The notes: generated by a model from the letters alone, not told the origin. 64,000 nt of DNA from Sipunculus nudus (GCA_026874595.1 CM049307.1:62090370-62154369), one strand, 5' to 3'. Positions 13,401 to 23,662 are shown, counted from the first letter of the stretch. Numbers and translations: made by a program.

Positions 13401-16400
13401 TGGGGGAGATTACAGCAGCCCTCAGAGGAAAGTTCAGGGTGAGTGGTCTGAGTATTCTAGTCCTGTAGGGCCCAAAAAAAGTTGGTTCTCAGGTACTTTT
13501 TTTTCAGGAATTTGGCGCGAGGGCAATTTTATGTTTACTTTTTTTGTATGGTCCAATAAAAATGTTATATGATCAGGGAAAAGCATGATAATAACAGCAT
13601 TGTTTTGCTAAACGGGTCAAAGCACTACTTAACAAAGAAAATTTTATCAGAATTGTATTATTTTATCTTTTTGAAAGATATGTCCAAGCGGCTGGAGCTC
13701 AAAATTGGTTAGTTTCTATTGAAAATCAAAATAAAAATTGTTGATGCAGGGGGTGAAAATTTATCCACGCAGTGCCTGAGAACCATACCTTTTTATCTTT
13801 TTTTTGTGGCTAGTATCAATAAGTTTTGACAGGGTTTTAACCACTTACCACCTAAAAACAGTGCATAATTTATTTCCTGCTGGGATCACAGGCAGTCAGC
13901 ATTGCAGCCCATTGCAGCTTTTGTTAAGGGCTGCCAGCTTGTCAACCCTTTATTTCCTTTTCTATCTCCATTAGTTGTTTAATACCTACCAGTCAGGAGC
14001 CATATCTATTTGATGCTTGGTCATTAAATTTTACTTGGACCTTGGACAGTTCCCTATCCATAAATTCTTCTTTAGTAATGTATTGTTCTGAGAAATTTTT
14101 TTGTATAATGTGTAACTGTTTTATAGTTGTTTTTTTTTCTTCACACAAAAAATTTAAATTACCCTGCGATTTAATATTTGATAGATGTTAAGGAGCATTT
14201 GGGATCCTTGGACCAATGGGGGGAAATTATATATTTTGTATTATAAATTTAATAAATGGTATATTAAGAGTAATATTAATATACAGTCAAAGAATTTAGT
14301 AACCCAGAAAGCGTATCCCACAGTATGTGTTTTCTTGTGTGCATTTTTTTATGATATGTCTTTAAATGACAGCAAAAAAAAAAATTCTACTGTGAATGTA
14401 CCTGAGTAATTGATAGATAAGTATATGTCTGATTTTAGAGATTCTTATCATCAGATGTTTTTATCATTATACAGACTCCTATCTGCCTGGACTACCTGAA
14501 CATTATCACTGCACTTGCCAAAGATGACAGCACAACCAGACTGGTGGCCGAGTATGTGTGTGAACTGTCCCTACTGCAGAGTGATTTTGGAGACTTCCCC
14601 CAGGGGGAGGTAGCAGCAGGATGCGTGGTATTGGCTAGGATAATCACACGACAAGACACACTATGGTCACAGAATCTGGTAGAATGGACCGGCTTTACTT
14701 TACAAGGTCTCACACCTAGGGTACTCACGCTTTATGAAAAATGGTGAGTTTCTCTCCAAATTATGTTTTATGTAAAAGTATATGATAGTGCATGTCTGCC
14801 ACATACTATTGACAAAATGTATGACAGTGATTGACATATGGTTCCACGTATTGTATTTAAAGATTTTTATATTAAATTTTCACACATTAAGTCTCCATGG
14901 AATCTAGCATTTTCTGATAGAATTTCACATGAAAATGATAGAAGTGAAACATAGTGCACTGAACAGATGAACAAATAACAGGGATCAATACACTATTTAT
15001 ATGCTTAAAAACAGTGTAATTGCTGTTAAAAAATGGATATAGTGACAGTTGGTTTCCAGTGGAAGAAACTAAGGAAAATTAGATCCAGCTGATTTTCTCC
15101 ATATTGCATACTTACAGGTTTGTTCATGGTGGTAACTCTGGTATATATAATCCTTTGAAAAGTTATCTGATCATCAAGTCATATAATCATTTACATGATA
15201 ACATGTACATTCCTTTATAGTTTGTTTTACATAAAAATTGATGCTTTTTCTTTCTACAGCTTTAATGAAACAGCGATGGTGGACCACAGAGATGTCACCC
15301 TTCAGGCTGTCAAACAGAGATACTCTGAAGAACACTTAAATCATGCTAGTGAAATTCCAGTAAGTCCACCCCTGTTCATACATTTTATATAAAGGATAAG
15401 TTATTCGAAAAAAGTTATTAATTTAGTTATCCAGTTCTTTGGTTCAGCTGAATATCAAATTATTCAATTATAATTGTATATTTTAATTTTTTACAATTAT
15501 CATGTACAGATGTATGGTTAAATCTATAATTGGATATTTATCAGTAACTAGAAATCTGCATTCTAAGGAATGCAAGCCTCCACCCAATTGTTGGATGCTC
15601 CCCAACTTGTGTTTGCATTCTTTTATTCAGCAAGTATTCCCAGGTCCCAGGTTTAATCATGCATTAGTGACTACATTTGTGAATATACCTCCAAGTTCCT
15701 GTATCCAGATATTTTTCCGGATCCACACTAAACTCTAATCAATTTTTCATTGACCCATTGCTAAAATGTCCTGAACTGCATTCATAATTGCATGAGTTAT
15801 CACTTATGATGTGAACAAATGCACACATGAACAGGGATGAATACATACCCTCCTGGCCAAGGCACAGATATAAATAATATAATATTATCATGATATATCT
15901 TATATTGATTTGAACATGGAATCCAAGGATAACCAGGTCATTTAAATTTAATTTTTAGGTGCCAAAACGAGATGAAGTCTGCTCCGTCCTTGGTGTCACC
16001 AGCCGTTGTTCACTGCCCACGGAGGTCAAGGCCAGCATAAAGACTGAAGAACTGATCATGTCACCTAGTCGAGGGTCACGTCGTAACCTGCATGATAGGT
16101 AAAGTTCTCTACATTAATCCTAAAGTTACAGTCCTTTAACTAAACAACTCAGTAGATATATGGGATTTATTATACAGTTATGTTGAGATCTATTATTCAG
16201 CTGAATAAGGCAATGTTATATATGCTGTGAAACACCATTGCTGAGAAAAGTTCCTTGGAATTTATCCATGTTTACCTATAATTCATTGCATAATCCTTTC
16301 ATATAGACAGTCGTATTTGGTAATGGTTAAGTTGATATGTTTTTAAAGGTTATACATTAGATATGTTTATCTTGACTTGCAGCATTTGATTTGTTAATAA

Positions 16401-17663
16401 GTAAGGCTGACACTTTCTTCAGTCAGTCAGATTATATGATTACAAGACCTATACCTTGTCAGATCAAGTCTGATTTTATAATTTCACCTTTATTTGTTAT
16501 TTAGATCATGTAAGTACATTTCTTGATAATTGTGTATATATTTTTAATATGATATTTATTCTTGTCCATGCAGGTTTTGCCCTATGGAGTCTGAAAGGGA
16601 GAAAGCTGCCACTCCTTCAATAGAGAACATGAGCCAGTCCTTTGATGAGAAATGTTACATGAATGAGTCCATTTTGTCTGGTTATGAGGGAGATCAGGAA
16701 GATGAAGGCGATTCTTTTTGGGAAAGTGAAGGTAAGCTCATATTGATAAAGTTCAAGAAAGAGCAAACTTGTCAGAGAATGTGTTGACTACACCCAAATT
16801 ATATACACATACATGTACACAGAAACAAAGGAGTTGCTGAAAGCACTTTCAGACTATGTATCAGACCAAATGTCTTTTCACATTTTCTAAATTTTCTGAA
16901 TGCAGCATACTAGGGCTGTAGCAAGGTATCACATAATTAATGCATTGAATCTTAGCCAATCATTAATTGATAATCAAATTTGAAATACAATAGTTTAATT
17001 CTGCATTAACAATTATTTCCATACCTTTTTTTTTTAAATCTATTGCATACCTTAGGTCCGATGAACTATATATCAAGCAGTAAGTATTGTTGTTTAACAA
17101 TGCGGCACCTAATGATTATTAATAATAATTGTGAATCTTATTTATTATTATAAAATGAAAATATTTATTGTGTTTATTATATTTTAGGAGAATTCAGTGA
17201 AGACCTTGCTAGTCTTTGGTGTACAGACATGGTGCCAAACAGTGACCAGGAATCTGACGCTGCAAGGAGTGGAGGCTACGCGCTAGGTGTCCCAGGATTC
17301 CACCTCAACACTCGCACCCTCAGACAAGTCAGCTCATTACAGGTTCACCCCCTGGACACTCCTCAGCCTCATTTTGGCCTGGCTCCACTCATCAGTGCAA
17401 TTAATCTCCAATCCCTGTCCTCAGCATCATTTAATGCGGGACTGTCCATTCCAGGCAACCAACCAGCATTCAGCTTCTATCAGGACCCAGAGCCATCCAA
17501 TCAGGTGCAAGCTTTTAGCAACAGGAATTTACTGCCACTGAGTGACTTGAGAAATAGAGCTCAAAGTAGCACATCTACCTCTAGGAAAAGGAAAAGTTCT
17601 GCTCAAGTAGGAAATGAAAACACAGTCATCATATCACACAAGGCAGCAAAAGTGAAAAAGTGA
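4472..17663 (+). CDS. CCNF: Cyclin F (F-box protein), 14 coding exons, complete
   Basis: Cyclin F is the substrate receptor of an SCF (SKP1-CUL1-F-box) ubiquitin ligase. In vertebrates it acts in S/G2 to target proteins such as CP110 and RRM2 through a cyclin-box docking site. I joined exons 4472-4478, 7779-7933, 8323-8429, 9166-9233, 9808-9998, 10992-11150, 11577-11803, 12375-12539, 13315-13438, 14475-14743, 15260-15359, 15959-16098, 16574-16731 and 17188-17663. All junctions are GT-AG and in phase, giving 2346 nt and 781 residues, close to the human protein (786). Order: short basic N-terminus, F-box (about 31-72, starting SLPEEIL), helical/Sel1-like region (about 75-300), cyclin box with MRYIL at 304-308 and VRMMGEI, second cyclin fold (about 402-525), acidic region with SGYEGDQE at 606-613, and a Ser/Pro-rich tail ending in basic clusters RKRK (about 756) and KAAKVKK. 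No internal stop was found. The start is the first ATG, with A at -3. Orthology is near certain; exact UTRs are unknown. Confidence 0.95.
4479..7778 (+). other. CCNF: CCNF intron 1
   Basis: A 3.3-kb GT-AG intron. No conserved exon was recognised inside it. It contains one GGTTCTCAGGCAC-type MITE near its 3' end (about 7268-7610) and otherwise AT-rich unique-looking sequence. Confidence 0.75.
7268..7610. mobile_element. GGTTCTCAGGCAC MITE, copy 2 (CCNF intron 1, inverted)
   Basis: Same family as 1506-1862 but in the opposite orientation. The right end gtgcctgagaacc is at 7566-7578, followed by aaaccaaatttttttggcc. The left end is decayed to ggcaccgcctgc at about 7291. Internal gagctccagcc and agcaaaacagttgttattataatgc match the other copies in reverse complement. 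Confidence 0.7.
7779..7933 (+). CDS. CCNF: CCNF coding exon 2 (F-box, first part)
   Basis: Bounded by tttttccag and gtaagt. It encodes residues 3-54: a short Lys/Arg/Cys-containing leader, then SLPEEILIILFRGLHIRDLL, the N-terminal half of the F-box that binds SKP1. Ends in phase 0. Confidence 0.92.
8323..8429 (+). CDS. CCNF: CCNF coding exon 3 (F-box, second part)
   Basis: Acceptor tttttccag, donor gtaac. It continues the F-box (TCTYFRDLIDNNS) and then the conserved stretch ending in HFER, which matches the LFER region of vertebrate cyclin F. Ends in phase 2. Confidence 0.92.
8521..8934 (-). mobile_element. tRNA-derived SINE in CCNF intron 3
   Basis: Read on the minus strand, a tRNA-like head starts at about 8934. 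It has an A-box (TGGCTCAGGGGTAGAGCGC) and a B-box (GGGTTCGAATC), followed by a body of about 300 bp and an A-rich 3' tail (T-rich on +, 8523-8541). The 11-bp sequence cttaaacttac flanks both sides (8510-8520 and 8934-8944), a target-site duplication. A full-length insertion in antisense to the gene. The SINE family was not identified. Confidence 0.85.
9166..9233 (+). CDS. CCNF: CCNF coding exon 4
   Basis: Acceptor tttttcag, donor gtgagt. Encodes AAKHRNLESMIKLGVAYLYN and the following EG, the strongly conserved Sel1-like helix pair of cyclin F. Ends in phase 1. Confidence 0.92.
9808..9998 (+). CDS. CCNF: CCNF coding exon 5
   Basis: Acceptor ctgtttcag, donor gtaggg. Encodes about 64 residues including PFTWVFIRPPWVSSGACCK, very close to the PFIWLFIRPPW segment of vertebrate cyclin F. 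Ends in phase 0. Confidence 0.93.
10992..11150 (+). CDS. CCNF: CCNF coding exon 6
   Basis: Acceptor ctttttcag, donor gtaact; 53 codons, phase 0 at both ends. Encodes helices with LLEDE and the A-Q-G repeat-like segment that ends in ALLLWKQ, between the F-box and cyclin boxes. Confidence 0.9.
11577..11803 (+). CDS. CCNF: CCNF coding exon 7
   Basis: Acceptor ggccccag, donor gtaata. Encodes SLRKLRDIAASGHNEAQYTL and on to the Met-Arg that opens the MRYIL motif (residue 304). Ends in phase 2, inside the cyclin box. Confidence 0.92.
12375..12539 (+). CDS. CCNF: CCNF coding exon 8 (cyclin box, MRYIL)
   Basis: Acceptor tttttaacag, donor gttagt. Completes Arg305 and encodes YILMDWLVEVASMKEFSSL, VVDRYL and the helix ending MVICSR. 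MRYIL is the hydrophobic-patch motif that binds RxL substrates. Confidence 0.94.
13315..13438 (+). CDS. CCNF: CCNF coding exon 9 (cyclin box end)
   Basis: Acceptor tgtccatcag, donor gtgagt. Encodes ITIREAAWLTDNTYRYEDVV and RMMGEI, almost the same as vertebrate cyclin F. Ends in phase 0 at residue 401. Confidence 0.94.
13468..13815. mobile_element. GGTTCTCAGGCAC MITE, copy 3 (CCNF intron 9)
   Basis: The core from ggttctcaggtac at 13486 to gtgcctgagaacc at 13784 has the same orientation as copy 1 and very similar internal sequence (tggagctcaaaattgg, gaaaatcaaaataaaaa). It begins about 30 bp after the exon 9 donor, so it was tolerated close to a splice site. Confidence 0.75.
14475..14743 (+). 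CDS. CCNF: CCNF coding exon 10 (C-terminal cyclin fold)
   Basis: Acceptor ttatacag, donor gtgagt. Encodes about 90 residues: TPICLDYLN, VCELSLLQSDF, AAGCVVLARI and WTGFTLQGL, the second five-helix cyclin fold. Ends in phase 2. Confidence 0.93.
15260..15359 (+). CDS. CCNF: CCNF coding exon 11
   Basis: Acceptor tttctacag; the donor gtaagt starts inside ccagtaagt. Encodes CFNETAMVDHRDVTLQAVKQ and RYSEEHL, the last cyclin-fold helix (vertebrate LTAVKQRF). Ends in phase 0. Confidence 0.9.
15540..15610. repeat. Dispersed repeat with palindrome TGCATTCTAAGGAATGCA
   Basis: The near-palindrome with flanks aatctgcattctaaggaatgcaagcct recurs in reverse complement at about 41504-41545, with ctaga/tctag beside it in both. 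A decayed dispersed element inside CCNF intron 11; family unknown. Confidence 0.5.
15959..16098 (+). CDS. CCNF: CCNF coding exon 12
   Basis: Acceptor atttttag, donor gtaaag. Encodes VCSVLGVTSRCS and then MSPSRGSRR, which align with the CAALGVT and SSPSGRR segments of vertebrate cyclin F. Ends in phase 2. Confidence 0.88.
16574..16731 (+). CDS. CCNF: CCNF coding exon 13 (PEST-like, SGYEGDQE)
   Basis: Acceptor catgcag, donor gtaagc. An acidic Ser/Glu-rich stretch typical of the cyclin F PEST region, with SGYEGDQEDEGD at residues 606-617. This short motif is conserved to vertebrates inside otherwise variable sequence. Ends in phase 1. Confidence 0.9.
17188..17663 (+). CDS. CCNF: CCNF coding exon 14 (C-terminus, stop TGA)
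   Basis: Acceptor attttag after an AT-rich tract. Phase 1 entry gives G-E-F-S-E-D-L and runs 158 residues to TGA 17661-17663. The tail is Ser/Pro/Gln/Asn-rich and low in conservation. It ends with RKRK and KAAKVKK, plausible nuclear localisation signals. Confidence 0.9.
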
Positions 17664-17941
17664 TAGGAAATAGGTATTAATTTTCCTTTTCTCAGAGTGG
17701 CAGTGCAATGAATATATATCAACAAAATCACAACCGGCCAGTATTAAGTTTATGTGTTTTTTCATGGCAATTCTGTAATTCCATAGTTTTTATTGTTTAT
17801 ATATGTATATACAGTGGATCCTCCCTATTATGACTGCTCACTAACTGGAACCCAGTGTTTGTTCCTTAATAGAAAGGTTCACGCATTCGAGAGGTGCCAA
17901 AAAGGAGAGGATTTCTGTCTATACACTGATTAATTCAAATT

Positions 17942-17998
<57 letters not shown>

Positions 17999-20030
17999 GT
18001 TATAGATGATCTTAAAATGGAACAAAAATAAACAAAAATATGTCCTGAAATTGTGGTATGAGCCATTGTTCTTTCATGCATAACATTGATAGGCCATGTG
18101 CAAGTTTCTATGTACTTGTTGGGTTAGTGGTGTAAAATGTGGATGTAATGAGAGCCATATGACCAAAAATGCAATTACACTTTACATTATTTATACATTT
18201 TATACCAAGATAAAATCCAAGATCTTGATAGGTGTGGTTATTATTTTCATTTAATCTTGTCAGATTCATTTATGGTGCATGTTTTCATACATATTATTAG
18301 GAACATTAATTATATATTGAATGAAAAAATATATGTCTGATGTCAAAGGCAGCAGTGTTATAATTAGTCAGGTTGTCTTTGAGATATTTGATGAAAAAAT
18401 GACGTCTTTGAGTGAATTTAACTAATTATGTATGCAAAGTAAATGCATTTTTATTTGTAAGTTAATGTTGCATGTCACTATGTGAAGTTATTATGTCAGA
18501 CCTAATCAAATACAGACCCAGGTAATCAGACATTGTATGAGTCCTACAGTATTAGCCAACAGAACTAGCATTATTTTATATATGTTAAATATACCCCCCA
18601 ATACTGATAATCTTTAAGTGTACGGTACATTTATATTTTACTGGTATTATTTTGTAGTTGTTGCACCGCAAACTTTTATGAAATTGAAAACTAAAACCAA
18701 TGAAGCGAGTAGCAAAGGCAGTCCTATTGTATGTTATTAAGTGACAATATCCAAATTTATTTTATAAAATTACTATGCTTCTAATTTTCTAAATTTCTAT
18801 AAATATATGAAATGTGAAGAACAAGAAATCTAAAGAGAACCAATTAATTTACTGATGTAGAAACAAGAGTTTCAGATTACAGTTGTTTAGAATCTATTGT
18901 GGTTGTTTTGATACAGTTCTTTCTGAAATGATGTCACAAATGGCAGCTGTTTAGAAACAGAATCTGATGAATCTTTATTCAATTTAATAAGTAGTTAGAG
19001 AAATGCAAATCAGAATATAGAACGAATGAAATTAGGCATACAAAGACCAGTTAGGACATCAAGTAAATTTGGGTATCCATATATATTAATTTCTTCGTGG
19101 AAGAGTGATACTGATTCTACTATTGAATCCCCATGTGGTCAAAGTTCAGAAGGTAATCAAGGGGTAGATAATGTTTGGAATCTGTTGTTTAATCATGTAC
19201 ATTGATTGTAAGTTAAAAGCAACCGTTGATCTAGTATTGATCAGTTATATCAGGCTCCTATTCTAGTTATTACTTTTTCAGTCTTTAAAGGACCCCTCAC
19301 CATTGTGGCTGTAGTGACACTTGTATTCTGCAGTCCCTTATATCCTGCTGCAACACATCACAGTAACAGCCATGATTAATCATGTAAACACTAAATCATG
19401 CTGTTTTAGGAACTGAGATCATACTCATTAAGAGTCGTCATTATACCTCCTATATGTTCCTAAAAGCGCAAGATTTTTCCCAAAATATATGACATATTTA
19501 TGCTTAATGATTAATTACATAAAAAAAGGCAACCAGTTGATTACCTGTATGAAAAAAAATGACCAATCATCGATGTATTCCATAGATTAGCACAACACTA
19601 ATAGATATAGAATGTACAAGTGAGATGTTATGAGGTTTACAACATTCCAACTGCCTATAAGCATTTCGTTATAGATCCAAACATACACTGACATTTGAGT
19701 TATTCAATGAAAATTGTGTCAGGGACTAGATTATATTGTATCAGTGAAACATTTCAGTGCCTTGGTATTAAAATGTAGTGTTATGGTCACTTTACTTGGT
19801 CAGTCTGACCGACAGGAATATTATTTAATCATATGTAATGACATTTGTGCAAAAGTAGAATTATAGCTTATCTAGTTTTTTATACCTTTGTATATATACC
19901 TGGTAGATGTATAAGCCTGTTAGTGAATTTGTAAATAGCCTTACTGTTTTGAATTGAAAGCATTCAAAATGCACTACCAATTGTGATCACTGAAATACTG
20001 AATAAAGTTTGTTATGCAAGTTATCTGTAA
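17664..20030 (+). other. CCNF: CCNF 3' UTR with AATAAA
   Basis: AT-rich sequence without credible open frames follows the stop. A (TA)n microsatellite occupies 17944-17995. AATAAA occurs early at 18027-18032 and, in a better context with GT-rich sequence after it, at 20001-20006. I infer a UTR of about 2.35 kb ending near 20025; a short form ending near 18050 is possible. The end needs transcript data. Confidence 0.5.
17944..17995. repeat. (TA)n microsatellite in CCNF 3' UTR
   Basis: Pure AT dinucleotide run within the inferred 3' UTR. Confidence 0.95.
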
Positions 20031-20619
20031 TTGCAGCATTGTCATATCTCTTTTTTTATAGTATTGTAGTACTGTGTTCTTCATCATTCTTCAAGTGAGC
20101 TGTAAAGAAAAAAAGTATGTTCCAAGGTTGGGTGCCCATTGACATTTGGCAATATTTTCATAAACTGGCAGAATACTACCAAATGGTATGCCTCAATGAA
20201 GGAATGGGAAATAGGCCTATGTTACCTCAATTAAATTAAAACCATACCATGCAATATATCAAGAAATGCAATCATATCAAGTCTCTGAGAGAATAATTTT
20301 TCACAACATCTCATCCCCCGTTCATGAAGGTCACTGATCACTTGCTCTAACAACTACACTGCCTGGTTGGTTGTTTAGTGTCATAAATATACTAAACAAG
20401 GCCTACAGGCCTCCTGCAAACCTGTGCAATTAGATATACATCAGGTATAATGCTTCCATGATAACATGCTCGACCATTATTTTATACTATGTTTTTGACC
20501 GGGTTCCTCCGCCACCGTATTTGTTGAGGACTCCTCTGAGACTACTGGAAAGATTTTCCGAAACTTAACCCACTTATCAGGTTTAATGTGTACTGGTGCC
20601 TAACCATTTGGCATGGACC
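20031..20619. other. Intergenic downstream of CCNF
   Basis: No gene recognised. Sequence becomes repeat-like towards 20600, where the tandem array begins. Confidence 0.5.
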
Positions 20620-21780
20620 TTTCCCTACAGTGCGTCCATCTGTGAGTCTGTTTTGACACATTAACCCACATATCTTCGGAATCGTTTGACCAATCAGGAA
20701 AATTTTTTTTTAGCACAAATGTAGCCCTTGGATAGCTTTATAACATACACAAAAAATGGTGGCTACCTGCAACCTTTTTGCACGGCGTCCATCCATCTTA
20801 TTATCTGCCTCGTATCTCTGCAGTGGTTTGACTAATTCACCTTAAATTCGGCATAAATATACATTCTGGATAGCTTTCTTGATTTTATGACAGGTGGCGC
20901 CACCTACATTCCCATTCACGCTGCAGGCATCCATGCTAATATCTCTGGCCTGGTTTAACATACCTTTCTGAAATTTTGCATGTGTTTAGATCTCGCATAG
21001 TTCTTTATCATACATGAAAATGGTTGCACCACCTGCAACCATTTTTGCACGGCATCCTTCAGTTAGTCTGCCTTGGGTTAATCAATCGTATCTCTGCAGT
21101 GGTTTGGCATGCGTATACATCATGGATTGATTTCTTGATTTTATGACAGGTGGCTCCACCTTCATTCACATTGACGGTGCAGACATCCATGCTAATATCT
21201 CCGGACAAGTCTGACGTATCTTCCTGAAATTTTGCATGTGTTTAGATCTCACATAGCTATTTATAACAAACTGGTGACGCCACATGCATCCTTTCTTGCA
21301 CAGTGTCCATTTGTTTGTTTGCCTTGGGTTAAAATCACGCGTATTTTGACAGTGGTTTGACTTGTTCACCTGAAATTTTGCATGCTTATACATCCTGGAT
21401 AGTTTTCTTGATTTTATGACAGGTAGCGCCACCTTCATGTTCATGCTGCAGATATCCATGCTAATATCTCCAGACTCGTTTGACGTATTTTCCTGAAGTT
21501 GTGCATGTGTTTATATCTCACATAGCTCTTTATCATACAATAAACTTGTAGCGCAACCTGCAACCATTTTTGCGAAGTGTCTATCCCTTTGTCTGCTATG
21601 GGATAAAATCCCTCATATCTCGACAGTGGTTTGACTTGTCCACCTGAAAGTTCGCATGTGTCTACATCTTGGATAGTTTCTCGTTCAAATAACAGATTGC
21701 GCCACCTACAATCATGTTTATGTGGCAGACATCCATGCTTATATGTTACACATCTAACTCTATTTCCCCTTGCCACTCAA
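20620..21780. repeat. Tandem array, ~130-bp monomers in ~260-bp dimers, GGTGGCGCCACC core
   Basis: Landmarks recur in order: tggtttgac, gaaattttgcatgtgtttagatct, atagctttcttgattttatgacag, ggtggcgccacc and gcaaccatttttgcac. Palindromic cores lie near 20889, 21145, 21419 and 21689; gaaattttgca/gaagttgtgca lies at 20970, 21226 and 21495, giving spacings of about 256-274 bp. Each dimer has two related halves of about 130 bp. Unit length varies and is not a multiple of three, so the minus-strand open frames here are probably incidental. Confidence 0.8.
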
Positions 21781-22004
21781 TCCATGCCTCACTTCACCCA
21801 TTATACTCTGATTTTGGCAGATACACGTAGTCGCTTGTTGACTACCAGTATTCTAGTTTGAAAAGTACTACATAAATTTTCAATAACATCTGTGACATTT
21901 ACAATGCAAGTGCTACACACTCAAGAACAAGCGCCAATTACACAAAAATCACTCCTTGAAGTACTTGTATGTACGGAGCCCGGGAGACGACATGGTGAAA
22001 ATAT

Positions 22005-22215
22005 TTATTAATTCGTGCGCACGAATTACCATTCCGTGCGCACGAATTACTAATTTGTGGCCACGAATTACTAATTCATGCGCACGAGTTACTGATTCGT
22101 TCGCACGAATTACTCGGTGTAAAAAAATAAATTTCCAAGGTGGAAAAAATATTTATTAATTCGTGCGCACGAATAACTAGGTGTGAAAAATATATTTCCA
22201 AGGTGGAAAAATATT
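22005..22215. repeat. Left palindrome array of the 21972-24062 element
   Basis: Six copies of a 20-bp palindrome, centres varying between GCGC, GGCC and TCGC. Followed by a duplicated segment tttccaaggtggaaaaa plus atatttatt that links to a sixth palindrome at about 22157. Confidence 0.8.
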
Positions 22216-22364
22216 TATTTCAAAATGATTACAAAGAAGCCGATAAGGCTAATGCAACTGCTCTCCTGCATATAAATTAAAAGAAAGTGAAACATTAACA
22301 TGAATGTATATATTTATATATGAATGATCAGATTAGAAAAGTGCACATATATTCACACATGATA

Positions 22365-22366
<2 letters not shown>

Positions 22367-22402
<36 letters not shown>
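22367..22402. repeat. (TA)n microsatellite
   Basis: Pure AT run at the 3' end of the minus-strand retrotransposon fragment; it may have grown from its tail. Confidence 0.9.
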
Positions 22403-22407
<5 letters not shown>

Positions 22408-22409
22408 AT

Positions 22410-23080
22410 ATACTTTATTACAGATTGACATTCCACATTTATATATGGTAGGCGTAATACAATAAAAATAAACGTCTCAGTCCATATCGAGCATATCAAT
22501 TAGATTATAACCATCAGTCTTTCCAATTGAAAATAGGTATTGATTTAAGTAACAGGCACCTTGTCGTAACCGAGTATGGATAATTTCATGTTGACGATGA
22601 TTGTCGCAATAATAACTGTATATTTCTCGAGAGGCAGGGTTTAAATAGTCACGAACCTTTTCCTTAAAGGAATCGATTGATGCAGACTGAATTATGAGAA
22701 ACTGTTCAAAAGTTTGCAGGCTATTGAAAGGAAAGAAAAGAAACTGGAAGTAAAGGAAAGCGATAGTCTATCCGTGTGAACCTCGGTATCTTTAGCAAAT
22801 GCGATTTGCGCGGATTGTATGGGGATAGGCATGAGACAGCGTTTGAGTTAATATATTAGCAGATAATCTGGAGCTATTCCGTTAATCATTTTATAAAATG
22901 TGGATTGTATATCCAGCTCTCTTCTTAGTTTTATACTTGACCATTATAGTTCTTTTACCGTAGCTTCAGTGCTGGAAGTCGAGAGCGCTCCAGTACATGT
23001 TAAACATGCTTTCCGTTGTATACTCTCCAGCTGGTATAATGCTGACAGAACAATTGTTAAATATTAAAACACTACACACC
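22410..23080 (-). pseudogene. Decayed non-LTR reverse transcriptase 3' fragment
   Basis: Translating the minus strand in pieces gives QLESIQRKACLTCTGALS, RRELDIQSTFYKMINGIAPD and, further on, IHTRLRQGACYLNQYLF. These match in order the segments LESVQRKGMLLCTGATRW, VRRKVKIVTTFYKIIKN and LHTRLRTDCSTLNSTLF of the intact element at 36497-38311. Stops and frameshifts interrupt it. Its 3' end (AATAAA then (TA)n at 22367-22402) abuts the left arm of the palindrome element. A nested, dead retrotransposon tail. Confidence 0.7.
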
Positions 23081-23662
23081 AGTACTAAACGTATAATGAT
23101 TTGTACATACGATCTAAAACTTTCATAGAGAAATGGAATTTATAATTTTTTTCAAAATTTCCAAATGCTTATTTGCTTCAAACATATCATGTCATGTGTT
23201 CCTGTCAGGAAAGCGAATCCCAAATATGACATGAGAAGTTCTGTGAAGTTCATTTCACCTTGTTTATGTGTAATTTGCAATTTAGCATCATCGTCAATGG
23301 CGATTAAGAACTGTAACTGTAGTTACTTTGTGAAGCAAAATAACTGTTAAAAATTTCAGCCTAATCGGCTTTGTCTATAATAATGTTCCGATTACCAACG
23401 ATTATAAGGTTGGTTGTTGTTGTTATTATTTTTTTTTTTACCAGAGAAAAGCCTTAGAAATTTTCCACAATGCACGGCAACTAGTTCTGTGAGTTTTATA
23501 TTTATATTCTTTAAGTATCGCTTAAATCCCTTTCTATTTTCAATATACAGAGTTCCGAATTTGCCAAAGTAGGAAGTCACGGAACTGTCGGAAGGCGCTG
23601 GGCTCCATTTTGACAGCCTGTGTCTAGACTGAGCCGATGTGTGCTTGCTTCTCATTGGCTAG

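Larger units (their letters stand above)
7934..17187 (+). other. CCNF: CCNF introns 2-13
   Basis: Introns: 7934-8322, 8430-9165, 9234-9807, 9999-10991, 11151-11576, 11804-12374, 12540-13314, 13439-14474, 14744-15259, 15360-15958, 16099-16573 and 16732-17187. All are GT-AG and none is shorter than about 380 bp. Recognised contents are a SINE in intron 3, a MITE in intron 9, a poly(G) tract at 10313-10324 and a short palindrome shared with position 41504 in intron 11. I saw nothing else in them. Confidence 0.8.

Noticed and set aside
20620-21780. Minus-strand frames of 97 and 111 residues that look like repeated protein
   Set aside because: The similarity reflects DNA tandem repeats with unequal unit lengths not divisible by three, so the frame is not maintained.
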